In this document: positions 8,981 to 15,524 of the stretch, one piece after another
Position numbering within the stretch: the first letter of the stretch is position 1
Layout of the letters: each line of letters begins with the position of its first letter
Assembly: GCA_000416275.1 (NCBI GenBank)
Contig: ASZJ01000072.1
Span: 1-37,737, forward strand
Origin: Osedax symbiont Rs1
GTDB taxonomy: Bacteria; Pseudomonadota; Gammaproteobacteria; Pseudomonadales; Balneatricaceae
Direction: 5' to 3'
Length of the DNA: 37,737 nucleotides
Notes under the pieces: generated by a model
What the model was told of the DNA's origin: nothing
What the model saw: only the letters and a program-made list of their open reading frames with translations
Databases searched by the model: none
Made by a program: the position numbers and the translations under genes

Positions 8981-10194
8981 AGTTGCGCGCCATGGTTGCT
9001 TGCTAGCTGCTGGTGACTGATTAGGTTGGAAGCGGCTAAAGGCGGAAAGCTTTGCTGCTGACGATACAAAGTGTCACGTCTAAACGGCGTTAGGCCGCTT
9101 CGCTCGATCATTTTCACCATGTCGTCAGGCAAAATTTCTTCACCGTGAATCCCCCCCGAGGAGCGTGTGATCGTTTCATTCATCAAAGTGCCGCCTATAT
9201 CATTGGCTCCGGCACGGAGCATTTGCACTGCGTAATCGGGACCAAGCTTTACCCAGGAGGCTTGAATATTATCAATCCAGCCGTTGAGCATGATCCTCGA
9301 TACCGCGTGCATCAGGATGTTTTCATTGGCGGAGGGGCCGGGTCTGACATGCAGTTTTAGTTTTTTGCGATCGGTATACAAAGGTGATTCGTAGTGGACG
9401 AACCCTAGGGGTACAAACTCGGTAAAGCCACCATGCTTCTTCTGCATATCTCGGAGTAAGGCGATGTGCGCCGCCCAGTGGTGAGGGGCATCAATATGGC
9501 CATACATGATGGTGGATGTGGTCGGCAGCCCTAATTGATGGGCGGTACTAATAATTTCTACCCACTGCTCGGTGGTTAATTTGTCGCGGGTGAGTTGTTT
9601 GCGAATCTCGATATCTAAAATTTCAGCCGCGGTTCCCGGCATGGAGCCAAGTCCATGATCCATGAGGTCTTGAATAAACTCGCGATAGCTTAAACCACTA
9701 TTTTGCGAGCCGAACATAATTTCAAAAGGGGAGAACGCATGGATGTGCATATCAGGTACTTGCGATTTAATCGCAATTAATATGTTTCGATAGTGATCCG
9801 CGGGTAAATCCGGGTGTAGCCCCCCTTGAATACACACTTCAGTGGCTCCTCTATCCCATGCTTGCTGGGCGCGTGTCGCAATCTCCGACATAGATAATAG
9901 CTCTGCATCACTGGCATTTTTACTCTTGGAAAAACCACAAAATTTGCAGCCCATGTAGCAAATATTAGTAAAATTTATATTGCGAGTAATAACAAAGCTG
10001 GCCTTATCACCGACACTGCGCTGTCTAATCAGGTCTGCGCATTGTGCAATAGCAGTGATGTCATGGCCGGTACTTTGAAAAAGTTGCGTACCTTGGCGTT
10101 CAGATATTTCAATACCTGCCAGCGCCTCTTGTAGAATCGTCGCCACTAGCGAGCTGACCTTAGAAAAATCGATAGGGCTGAAATGAGTGTTCAC
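8977..10194 (-). CDS. cofH: FO synthase subunit 2, radical SAM (5-amino-6-(D-ribitylamino)uracil-L-tyrosine transferase)
   Basis: CofH is a radical SAM enzyme that joins tyrosine-derived hydroxybenzyl to the ribityl-diaminouracil intermediate of flavin synthesis, the first FO step. The cluster motif NICYMGCKFCGF gives Cys79, Cys83 and Cys86. EVCIQGGLHPDLPADHY, IHAFSPFEIMFGS and LGSMPGTAAEIL are strong CofH/MqnC-type blocks, and ANDIGGTLMNETITRSSG near the end is typical of CofH. I chose GTG at 10194 because AGGAG lies 6 nt upstream, giving 405 aa. An ATG at 10266, one base after the cofG stop, would give 429 aa but lacks a ribosome site. The open frame extends further to 10308 and overlaps cofG. 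Confidence 0.93.
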   Translation of the reverse strand: MNTHFSPIDFSKVSSLVATILQEALAGIEISERQGTQLFQSTGHDITAIAQCADLIRQRSVGDKASFVITRNINFTNICYMGCKFCGFSKSKNASDAELLSMSEIATRAQQAWDRGATEVCIQGGLHPDLPADHYRNILIAIKSQVPDMHIHAFSPFEIMFGSQNSGLSYREFIQDLMDHGLGSMPGTAAEILDIEIRKQLTRDKLTTEQWVEIISTAHQLGLPTTSTIMYGHIDAPHHWAAHIALLRDMQKKHGGFTEFVPLGFVHYESPLYTDRKKLKLHVRPGPSANENILMHAVSRIMLNGWIDNIQASWVKLGPDYAVQMLRAGANDIGGTLMNETITRSSGGIHGEEILPDDMVKMIERSGLTPFRRDTLYRQQQSFPPLAASNLISHQQLASNHGAQL

Positions 10195-10267
10195 GGTTAG
10201 CTCCTGCTTTGCTGGGTGTTGATTAGCGCTAGGTGACGCTGCTGTTAAGTTTAGGGTCATCGGCATG

Positions 10268-11395
10268 CTAAAGGCACTGCACTTGTGCCAAACCATCAGT
10301 TCTGGCAATTAGCTGTACTTTACCGGCAATCTCTTTGGCAAAATAACGGTTCGGCGAGCGCTGATACTTAGGGTAAACCGCGAGTCGCTCCTGCAGTTGG
10401 TAGCCACAATCAAAGCTGGCCTGTGCGAGTTGCGAAATTTGTGGCCAGGCGCGCTCGGGGTTGATGTGGTCAATAGTTAAAGGTGAGATACCGCCAAAAT
10501 CATTGATACCGCTCTTTAGGTAAGCCCTGTATCTGTGCTGTAAATTAGGGGGTGCCTGCAGGCTGATGGAGGGGTCTAGTATGATTCTGGCGACCGCTAA
10601 AGTGCGCAGCATATCATCGAGGTCAGGCTCTGCAGCCCCGGCCATCGCAGTATCTTCTTTAGCGCAAAAATTTTGTACGATAACTTCTTGAATATGACCG
10701 TATTGGCGATGTATGTCATTAATGGCAATTAAGCTTTCTACCCGCTCTTGCCAATTCTCGCCAATACCAATCAAAATGCCGGTGGTAAAGGGAATATCCA
10801 ATTTTCCGGCCCGCTCTAAAGTGCGCAGGCGCTGTACCGGCACTTTATCTGGGCAGGCGTGGTGGACATTGCCTTTCATCAACAATCGTTTAGAGACTGT
10901 TTCTAGCATCATACCCATGCTAGCGCTAACCGGCTTTAGGCGACGCATTTCATCCATCGACATAGTGCCAGCGTTAACATGTGGCAGTAAATCACTCTGT
11001 TCCAGCACCATCTTACAAGCGAACTCTAAATACTCAGTCATCGACTGATAGCCCATGTTTTCTAAACGTTCCTGTACTTGAGGGTAGCGGCGCTCAGGTT
11101 TTTCTCCAAGGCTGAAGAGCACTTCTTTACAGCCAATTTTTTGACCGTCAGTCACCACTTTCATCACTTGAGCGGGGCTCATAATGTAAGCTTGAGGAGA
11201 GTCCGGGTGTTTTACAAAAGTGCAGTAGCTGCAAGTGTCGCGGCACATGTTGGTTAAAGGGACAAACACTTTACGTGAGTAGGTCACGGTTTTACCCCAG
11301 TGCAGCTCCCGCACATCACTGGCGCTTTTGCATAGGCTTTCTAGTTCGCGACCAGAAATACCTTTCAGGGCAATTGCTTGTGCCTTAGTTAACAT
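10268..11395 (-). CDS. cofG: FO synthase subunit 1, radical SAM (7,8-didemethyl-8-hydroxy-5-deazariboflavin synthase)
   Basis: CofG closes the deazaflavin ring to give FO, the F420 chromophore. The 375-aa protein carries the radical SAM cluster motif NMCRDTCSYCTF (Cys51, Cys55, Cys58). EVLFSLGEKPERRY follows, then PHVNAGTMS, SASMGMMLETVS and FTTGILIGIGE. QEVIVQNFCAKEDTAM and INDFGGISPLTIDHINPE are near the C-terminus. All are characteristic of CofG. It is a separate polypeptide from CofH, unlike the fused FbiC of Actinobacteria. It is the first gene of the operon, behind a promoter with phased operator palindromes (11456-11565). GGAG 8 nt upstream of ATG supports the start. Confidence 0.95.
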   Translation of the reverse strand: MLTKAQAIALKGISGRELESLCKSASDVRELHWGKTVTYSRKVFVPLTNMCRDTCSYCTFVKHPDSPQAYIMSPAQVMKVVTDGQKIGCKEVLFSLGEKPERRYPQVQERLENMGYQSMTEYLEFACKMVLEQSDLLPHVNAGTMSMDEMRRLKPVSASMGMMLETVSKRLLMKGNVHHACPDKVPVQRLRTLERAGKLDIPFTTGILIGIGENWQERVESLIAINDIHRQYGHIQEVIVQNFCAKEDTAMAGAAEPDLDDMLRTLAVARIILDPSISLQAPPNLQHRYRAYLKSGINDFGGISPLTIDHINPERAWPQISQLAQASFDCGYQLQERLAVYPKYQRSPNRYFAKEIAGKVQLIARTDGLAQVQCL

Positions 11396-11455
11396 GCCAA
11401 CTTCTCCAACACTGTTATTTTTTTAGTTGTTGTTTGAAACTGTGGTAATAAAAGT

Positions 11456-11471
11456 TTTACCAAATGGTCAA
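11456..11471. promoter_or_regulatory. RutR/TetR-type operator palindrome 1 upstream of cofG
   Basis: The minus strand reads TTGACCATTTGGTAAA. This fits the E. coli RutR consensus TTGACCAnnTGGTCAA, as I recall it, at all but one fixed position. It lies directly downstream of the proposed -10 box, where a bound repressor would block initiation. Confidence 0.6.
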
Positions 11472-11473
11472 TA

Positions 11474-11503
11474 TATATAATCAGTTGTTTACCAATTGGT
11501 CAA
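11474..11503 (-). promoter_or_regulatory. Predicted sigma-70 promoter of the cof operon
   Basis: On the minus strand, TTGACC (11503-11498) as -35 is followed after 17 nt by TTATAT (11480-11475), or after 18 nt by TATATA, as -10. The -35 box is part of operator palindrome 2 and the -10 abuts palindrome 1. The arrangement is that of a repressed promoter. Transcription would enter cofG about 75 nt downstream. Confidence 0.55.
11488..11503. promoter_or_regulatory. RutR/TetR-type operator palindrome 2 upstream of cofG
   Basis: The minus strand reads TTGACCAATTGGTAAA, again one mismatch from the remembered RutR consensus and nearly a perfect palindrome. Its centre is 32 bp, about three helical turns, from palindrome 1, so both sites face the same side of the DNA. 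Confidence 0.6.
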
Positions 11504-11551
11504 TAGTTTATTTGTATAAATTTTAATCACGTTATAAATTAACTGTTTAGC

Positions 11552-11565
11552 TGTAAATTGGTCAG
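11552..11565. promoter_or_regulatory. Operator half-site 3
   Basis: AAATTGGTCA matches one arm of palindromes 1 and 2. The matching bases lie 62 bp, about six helical turns, from those of palindrome 2. It precedes the divergent TetR-like stub at 11576 and may have served autoregulation. Confidence 0.4.
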
Positions 11566-11575
11566 AGTTTTTAAG

Positions 11576-11701
11576 ATGGATAGCTTCAAAAAACGCCATG
11601 CTAAGCGTCGTGAATTAGGCTCAAAGTGCAGAGAAGGTGTGAAATTGATAAGCAATACGCGGATATTTGCTGCGCAAGGGTGGGGGGAAATGAGCATTTA
11701 G
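11576..11701 (+). pseudogene. Truncated TetR-family regulator stub
   Basis: An ATG at 11576 opens a 41-codon frame ending at TAG (11699-11701). The peptide has the feel of a TetR N-terminal first helix: basic start (FKKRHAKRRELGSKCRE) followed by LISNTRIFAAQGWGEMSI, in the place of the family pattern ILxAAxxLFaexGxxxtSi. The helix-turn-helix and ligand domain that should follow are missing. The same frame downstream, to 11845, contains more stops and a short coding-like tail (LTKAQLIELRQEGITV) that I cannot assign. Position and orientation, divergent from cofG across TetR-type palindromes, fit the remains of the local repressor. The similarity is by eye only. Confidence 0.45.
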
Positions 11702-11866
11702 TCGATCTGTTGCGTTCGACAATGATTAACTTAGCTGAGTATGGGCGCCCATCACGAGAGAGTTTTAATCGCTCACGATGGGTGTTGCCAAAGGGATCGT
11801 CGGTTGACAAAAGCACAGCTGATAGAGCTTAGACAGGAGGGGATAACAGTGTAAGTATAGGGCTGA

Positions 11867-12703
11867 TTACTTCTTCTCCTTTTCAATATTGGCGATAGCT
11901 GCTAACAAACTGGGTGCGACAGCGGTGCTTTTTTTATAGGCGAGACCGACCACTCTCTCTAGTTGTAAGTCACTGATTTCGCAATAGCTTAAATCCGATC
12001 TTGCATCTAAAGAGTGCAGCGGGACAATCGATACCCCTAAACCTACAGCGACCAGGTCAAGTGCATACTCCTCAGTTTTAACAGTGGCTTTTACCTTTAA
12101 GTTTAAACCGCGTTTGGCAATCGCAAACTGCCACGAGTCAATGATGTCACAAGGTGAGCGACTAATAAATGGGCAGTTATTGAGCTCTGCTAAGCGCACT
12201 GTTGGGTAACTTGCTAAAGGGTGACCGATAGGAATCGCGAGTACGTATCTGTCGACCCATAGTTTATGAAAAATTTCATCATCTTCAGATACCGTTTGCG
12301 AAATAATGCGCGCATCTGCCTCTTCGTTGGTATCGACTAAGGTCAAGTCTAAATTGGGTAAGCTATGCATCAGCTGTTTAATCAGGTTAGAGACGCGTTT
12401 CCCCGAGAGGAATGGCAACAGCGCCAATTTGAAGGTCAGCTGTTCCGTGGTGTTTTGAAATTGGTGCTTGATATCGGCAACATCAGCCAGTATCTGACAC
12501 GCTCTAGGGTAGAGTTGGGTGCCTTCAGTGGTCGGTGTAATTCCTTTCGAATGTCTGACAAATAAAGAGCATTCTAATTCTGATTCTAATTGTTGTACCG
12601 CCCCTGATATCGACGGCTGGGCGACAAAACAGCGCTTGGCTGCGGCGCTAAAGCTCCGCTCTTCAAAAACTGCGGTGAAATATCTTAATGATCTAAAATC
12701 CAA
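11867..12703 (-). CDS. LysR-family transcriptional regulator
   Basis: A LysR-type activator or repressor of 278 aa. The N-terminal winged helix-turn-helix is DFRSLRYFTAVFEERSFSAAAKRC, followed by FVAQPSISGAVQQLE. The linker helix and a PBP-like effector domain follow, including VAVGLGVSIVPLHSL near residue 230. The open frame extends to a GTG at 12724. I prefer the TTG at 12703 because the protein then begins like most LysR proteins, and GGAG lies 9 nt upstream. It is divergent from the FAD oxidase gene across 203 bp, the classical arrangement for LysR control of the neighbour. The ligand is unknown, probably an amine or amino-acid-like compound given the target gene. Confidence 0.9.
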   Translation of the reverse strand: MDFRSLRYFTAVFEERSFSAAAKRCFVAQPSISGAVQQLESELECSLFVRHSKGITPTTEGTQLYPRACQILADVADIKHQFQNTTEQLTFKLALLPFLSGKRVSNLIKQLMHSLPNLDLTLVDTNEEADARIISQTVSEDDEIFHKLWVDRYVLAIPIGHPLASYPTVRLAELNNCPFISRSPCDIIDSWQFAIAKRGLNLKVKATVKTEEYALDLVAVGLGVSIVPLHSLDARSDLSYCEISDLQLERVVGLAYKKSTAVAPSLLAAIANIEKEKK

Positions 12704-12745
12704 CTGAGTAAACTCCAAAAGCACGAAGGGTTATAAGTAAAGGTG

Positions 12746-12822
12746 CTATCCCCGATAGGGAAAAAGAATTATGCTCCCTTCTTTCGCATGCATAGTATAT
12801 GGAAAAATCGTGCATAAAGAAG
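12746..12822. promoter_or_regulatory. Candidate LysR operator region
   Basis: The divergent intergenic region holds two dyads. CTATC-ccc-GATAG (12746-12758) lies near the LysR start. A longer imperfect inverted repeat (12778-12822) pairs CTTCTTT...ATGCA with TGCAT...AAAGAAG around an AT-rich centre. The second contains TNNNNNNNNNNNA-type spacing as expected for LysR boxes, but that motif is weak evidence on its own. Confidence 0.4.
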
Positions 12823-12906
12823 CAAATTAAAGAGTAGAAATCATGGTTATCTGTCACTACTTTTAGATTGGCCTCAGTAATCAATGGATAAGGATTAAGC
12901 GGCGCA

Positions 12907-14193
12907 ATGAAATACCCTAATACTTACTATGCAGCGACTGCAATCGCCGGTAAAAATAGAGCCCCTTTAACTGCTGATATTAGCGTAGATGTCTGTGTGG
13001 TTGGGGCGGGAATAGCCGGCTTAAGCTGTGCGCTTGAATTGCTAAAACAGGGCAAAACAGTCGCGTTGATTGATCGTGAAACTGTCGCTTGGGGTGCCTC
13101 GGGCCGCAATGGTGGATTGGTGATGGCCGGCTGGGCTGAGGGGATAGCAACGCTAGAGAAGCAACTGGGCTTAGAGCATGCTCAAGCGCTGTTTGAACTG
13201 TCGGCGAAAGGCGTGGCGATTATCAGGCAAAATATCAGTGAGTTTTCTCTGGCGAAGTGCGATTTGAAAATAGGTCAATTACTTGCCGCGCGCTACCCTC
13301 AGCAAGATAAATTGCGCCGACATCAGCGGCAAATGGCGGATAAATATCGCTTTGATTTAACCTTTTTGGAAACTGCAGAAGTGCGCGATATCTGCCGTAC
13401 CAAACGCTATTTTGAAGGGTTGTATTCAGACCAAGCGTTTCATTTTCACCCGTTGAACTACTGCCTCGGTTTAGCGGAGGTAATTGAGAGCAAAGGTGGG
13501 CTGATTTTTGAAAAGACCTCGCTGATCGCTCTAGAAAATGACGGTGAAAAAAACTTAGTAACAACCGAGGCGGCTAAAATTTCATGTCAACAGATGGTCT
13601 TTTGCGGTGGGGGTTACACCGGTGAAGAGATGCCAGCGCTGCGCAAATCATTTTTACCTATCTCAACTTACATGGTGGTTACTGAGCCATTGGGAAGTCT
13701 GGCAAGCGAGCTTATTACTCGGCAGATAAGTATTGCCGACGATCGCAGAGCTGCCGATTATTATCGGTTAGTGGATGGCGATAAATTGCTCTGGGGATCG
13801 AGGATTACAACCCATCAGCAAAATAATCAACAGCGCTTAGCCAGTCTGCTGCGGGTCGATCTCTGTTCGGTATATCCCGAGCTGAAAGAGGTAAAAATTG
13901 AGAAGTCTTGGTCGGGCTTAATGGCCTACGCTAGCCATAAAATGCCGATCGTCCAACAGCAGAGTAAAGGGCAGTGGCTATGCTCCACTTTTGGTGGACA
14001 CGGTTTAAATACCGGGACTATTTGCGGCACAATAGTCGCCCAGGCAATATGTGAGATTAACGATGACTATCAATTACTGGCGCCTTTCGGCTGCCAGTGG
14101 AATGGTGGCTGGTTGGGGCCGATGGTGGCTAATATGACCTATAAATATTTGCGTTTTAAAGATAAAATTCAAGAGTCAAATATCATCAGTTAA
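12907..14193 (+). CDS. FAD-dependent amine/amino-acid oxidase (DadA/PuuB-like, DAO family)
   Basis: The 428-aa protein oxidises an amine or amino acid using FAD. The ADP-binding turn VDVCVVGAGIAGLSCALEL (Gly33, Gly35, Gly38) is followed by IDRETVAWGASGRNGG, the flavin-contact motif of the DAO superfamily. A second FAD segment near the C-terminus, FGGHGLNTGTICG, completes the site. The N-terminal PNTYYAAT is like gamma-glutamylputrescine oxidase PuuB and related proteins, so a polyamine or modified amino acid is a reasonable substrate class. D-amino-acid dehydrogenase activity is the alternative. It is divergent from the LysR regulator and 30 nt upstream of an EamA-type transporter, so oxidation and export or import may be linked. 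Confidence 0.87.
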   Translation: MKYPNTYYAATAIAGKNRAPLTADISVDVCVVGAGIAGLSCALELLKQGKTVALIDRETVAWGASGRNGGLVMAGWAEGIATLEKQLGLEHAQALFELSAKGVAIIRQNISEFSLAKCDLKIGQLLAARYPQQDKLRRHQRQMADKYRFDLTFLETAEVRDICRTKRYFEGLYSDQAFHFHPLNYCLGLAEVIESKGGLIFEKTSLIALENDGEKNLVTTEAAKISCQQMVFCGGGYTGEEMPALRKSFLPISTYMVVTEPLGSLASELITRQISIADDRRAADYYRLVDGDKLLWGSRITTHQQNNQQRLASLLRVDLCSVYPELKEVKIEKSWSGLMAYASHKMPIVQQQSKGQWLCSTFGGHGLNTGTICGTIVAQAICEINDDYQLLAPFGCQWNGGWLGPMVANMTYKYLRFKDKIQESNIIS

Positions 14194-14223
14194 ACTATTT
14201 TTTGAGCATTTAAAGAGGTGTTA

Positions 14224-15144
14224 GTGAACTTAACGACCAGACAATTGGGTACTTTAGAAATGAGTGCCGCAATGATTTTATCCGGATTTATTGGCTTTTT
14301 AGTGCTTGAGTCTGAGCAATCCGTTTGGAACGTTATATTTTTTCGCTGCCTGTTTGGGGCGGTTGGATTAGGACTGTACTGCTGGTGGCGCGGTTATTTA
14401 AGCCCCTGGCCAATTCGCGGAAAAAACCTCTGGATTGTCTTGGGGGCAGCAATTGCGCTGGTATTAAATTGGATACTCTTATTCAACGCTTATAACTATG
14501 CCTCTATATCACTATCAACCGTGGTATATAACACCCAGCCATTTTTTCTACTGCTGATTGCCGCTTTAGTGTTGGGAGAAAAAATAGCTCTAGTTAAGCT
14601 GCCTTGGTTTCTCTCGGCATTTATTGGCTTGTTATTGATAATAGAGGTTAATAGCACCGATTTAGTGGCCAGTGATAGCAGTGCAGGTCAACAGATGCTC
14701 GGTTTTGCTATGGCTTTGGGTGCCGCTATTTTGTACGCTACCAACACCTTGCTAACAAAAAGGTTGCCTGAACTGCGCCCTGAAGTTGTCGCGTTCATGA
14801 ATACTATTATCGGAGTGCTGCTACTCTTTCCGCTAGCAAATTTTTCGGCGCTACCTGAAACCAGCTTACAGTGGAGCTATCTGCTGATCTTAGGGCTAGT
14901 TCACACTTGTCTGATGTATATTTTATTGTATTCAGCTTATCAAAAACTGCCGATTACGCTGATCGCTATGCTGGCGTTTTTATATCCAGCTATCGCTATA
15001 CTAGTCGACTATATCGTCTATCAACAAACTTTAAGTTTGTATCAATGGCTGGGTATAGCGCTGATTTTATGTAGCGTAACTGGGCTTAATTTAGGCTGGG
15101 GAACTAAGCTTTTTTCGCTGATCAACCGAATCAAGAGGAATTAA
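14224..15144 (+). CDS. EamA/DMT-family inner-membrane transporter
   Basis: About ten hydrophobic segments over 306 aa form two EamA repeats, the architecture of drug/metabolite transporters that export amino acids, amines or small metabolites. Conserved signs are the early LESEQSVWNVIFFRCLFG block, YNTQPFFLLLIAALVLGE at the end of the first repeat (family P-x-x-x-x-x-x-x-x-x-GE) and FLYPAIAILVDYIVYQQTL in the second. I chose GTG at 14224 since AGAGG sits 5 nt upstream; an in-frame GTG at 14218 overlaps that site. It follows the FAD oxidase closely and is likely in the same LysR-controlled operon. Confidence 0.85.
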   Translation: MNLTTRQLGTLEMSAAMILSGFIGFLVLESEQSVWNVIFFRCLFGAVGLGLYCWWRGYLSPWPIRGKNLWIVLGAAIALVLNWILLFNAYNYASISLSTVVYNTQPFFLLLIAALVLGEKIALVKLPWFLSAFIGLLLIIEVNSTDLVASDSSAGQQMLGFAMALGAAILYATNTLLTKRLPELRPEVVAFMNTIIGVLLLFPLANFSALPETSLQWSYLLILGLVHTCLMYILLYSAYQKLPITLIAMLAFLYPAIAILVDYIVYQQTLSLYQWLGIALILCSVTGLNLGWGTKLFSLINRIKRN

Positions 15145-15218
15145 AAAATACACAGCACCTCAATAAATAAGCGGCATCCAAGCCATTTTATTATTTTCAT
15201 GCAAGGTTTTAAATAGAA

Positions 15219-15247
15219 TCTAAATCAGTGGCTGTACTGTCTGATAT
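15219..15247. repeat. Repeat family A, left fragment interrupted by IS66
   Basis: aatcagtggctgtactg and flanking bases match the left end of the 19280 copy at about 17 of 21 positions. The right part resumes at 17203 after the IS. Removing the IS and one target duplication gives an element of about 149 bp, in the family size range. Confidence 0.65.
15240..15247. repeat. Target-site duplication of IS66, left
   Basis: tctgatat here is repeated exactly at 17195-17202 on the other side of the element. An 8-bp duplication is the known signature of IS66-family insertion. Confidence 0.93.
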
Positions 15248-15271
15248 GTAACTTCTCAATAACTCGGGGCA
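15248..15271 (+). repeat. IS66 left terminal inverted repeat
   Basis: It begins gtaacttctcaataac and ends cggggca. It is complementary to 17171-17194 at 23 of 24 positions and directly abuts the target duplication. Confidence 0.93.
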
Positions 15272-15524
15272 GAACGTCAATATAAATCATTTTCTCTTGA
15301 CAGGGTTTTAGTCCAAAAGTCGTTAAAATTAAAGACCACTTCCCTTCTTCTTTAAAGTAGCAGCACCGCGTTATACCAGTCCATGTGAGTGGTTTATTTA
15401 TTTTATACACTCGCGGGTTGCGACTAACTATTTAAATGCCTCAAACCTCTTCACAGAAGCAAAAATATCACCTAAAAAAGCCATGGTAAGATAACCTTAT
15501 CATTCGCTGCTATGACTTAAACCT

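Noticed and set aside
10194-10308. An N-terminal extension of CofH overlapping cofG
   Set aside because: The extra residues are not family-like and the GTG at 10194 has a much better ribosome site.
1725-15247. A currently mobile IS66 composite transposon carrying the F420 operon
   Set aside because: The right IS has matching 8-bp duplications on both its own sides, which shows solo insertion. The left copy also lacks a complete transposase.
15225-15410. A 61-aa minus-strand ORF in the left end of the IS66 element
   Set aside because: It covers the terminal inverted repeat and the non-coding left end; it is not a known IS66 accessory protein.
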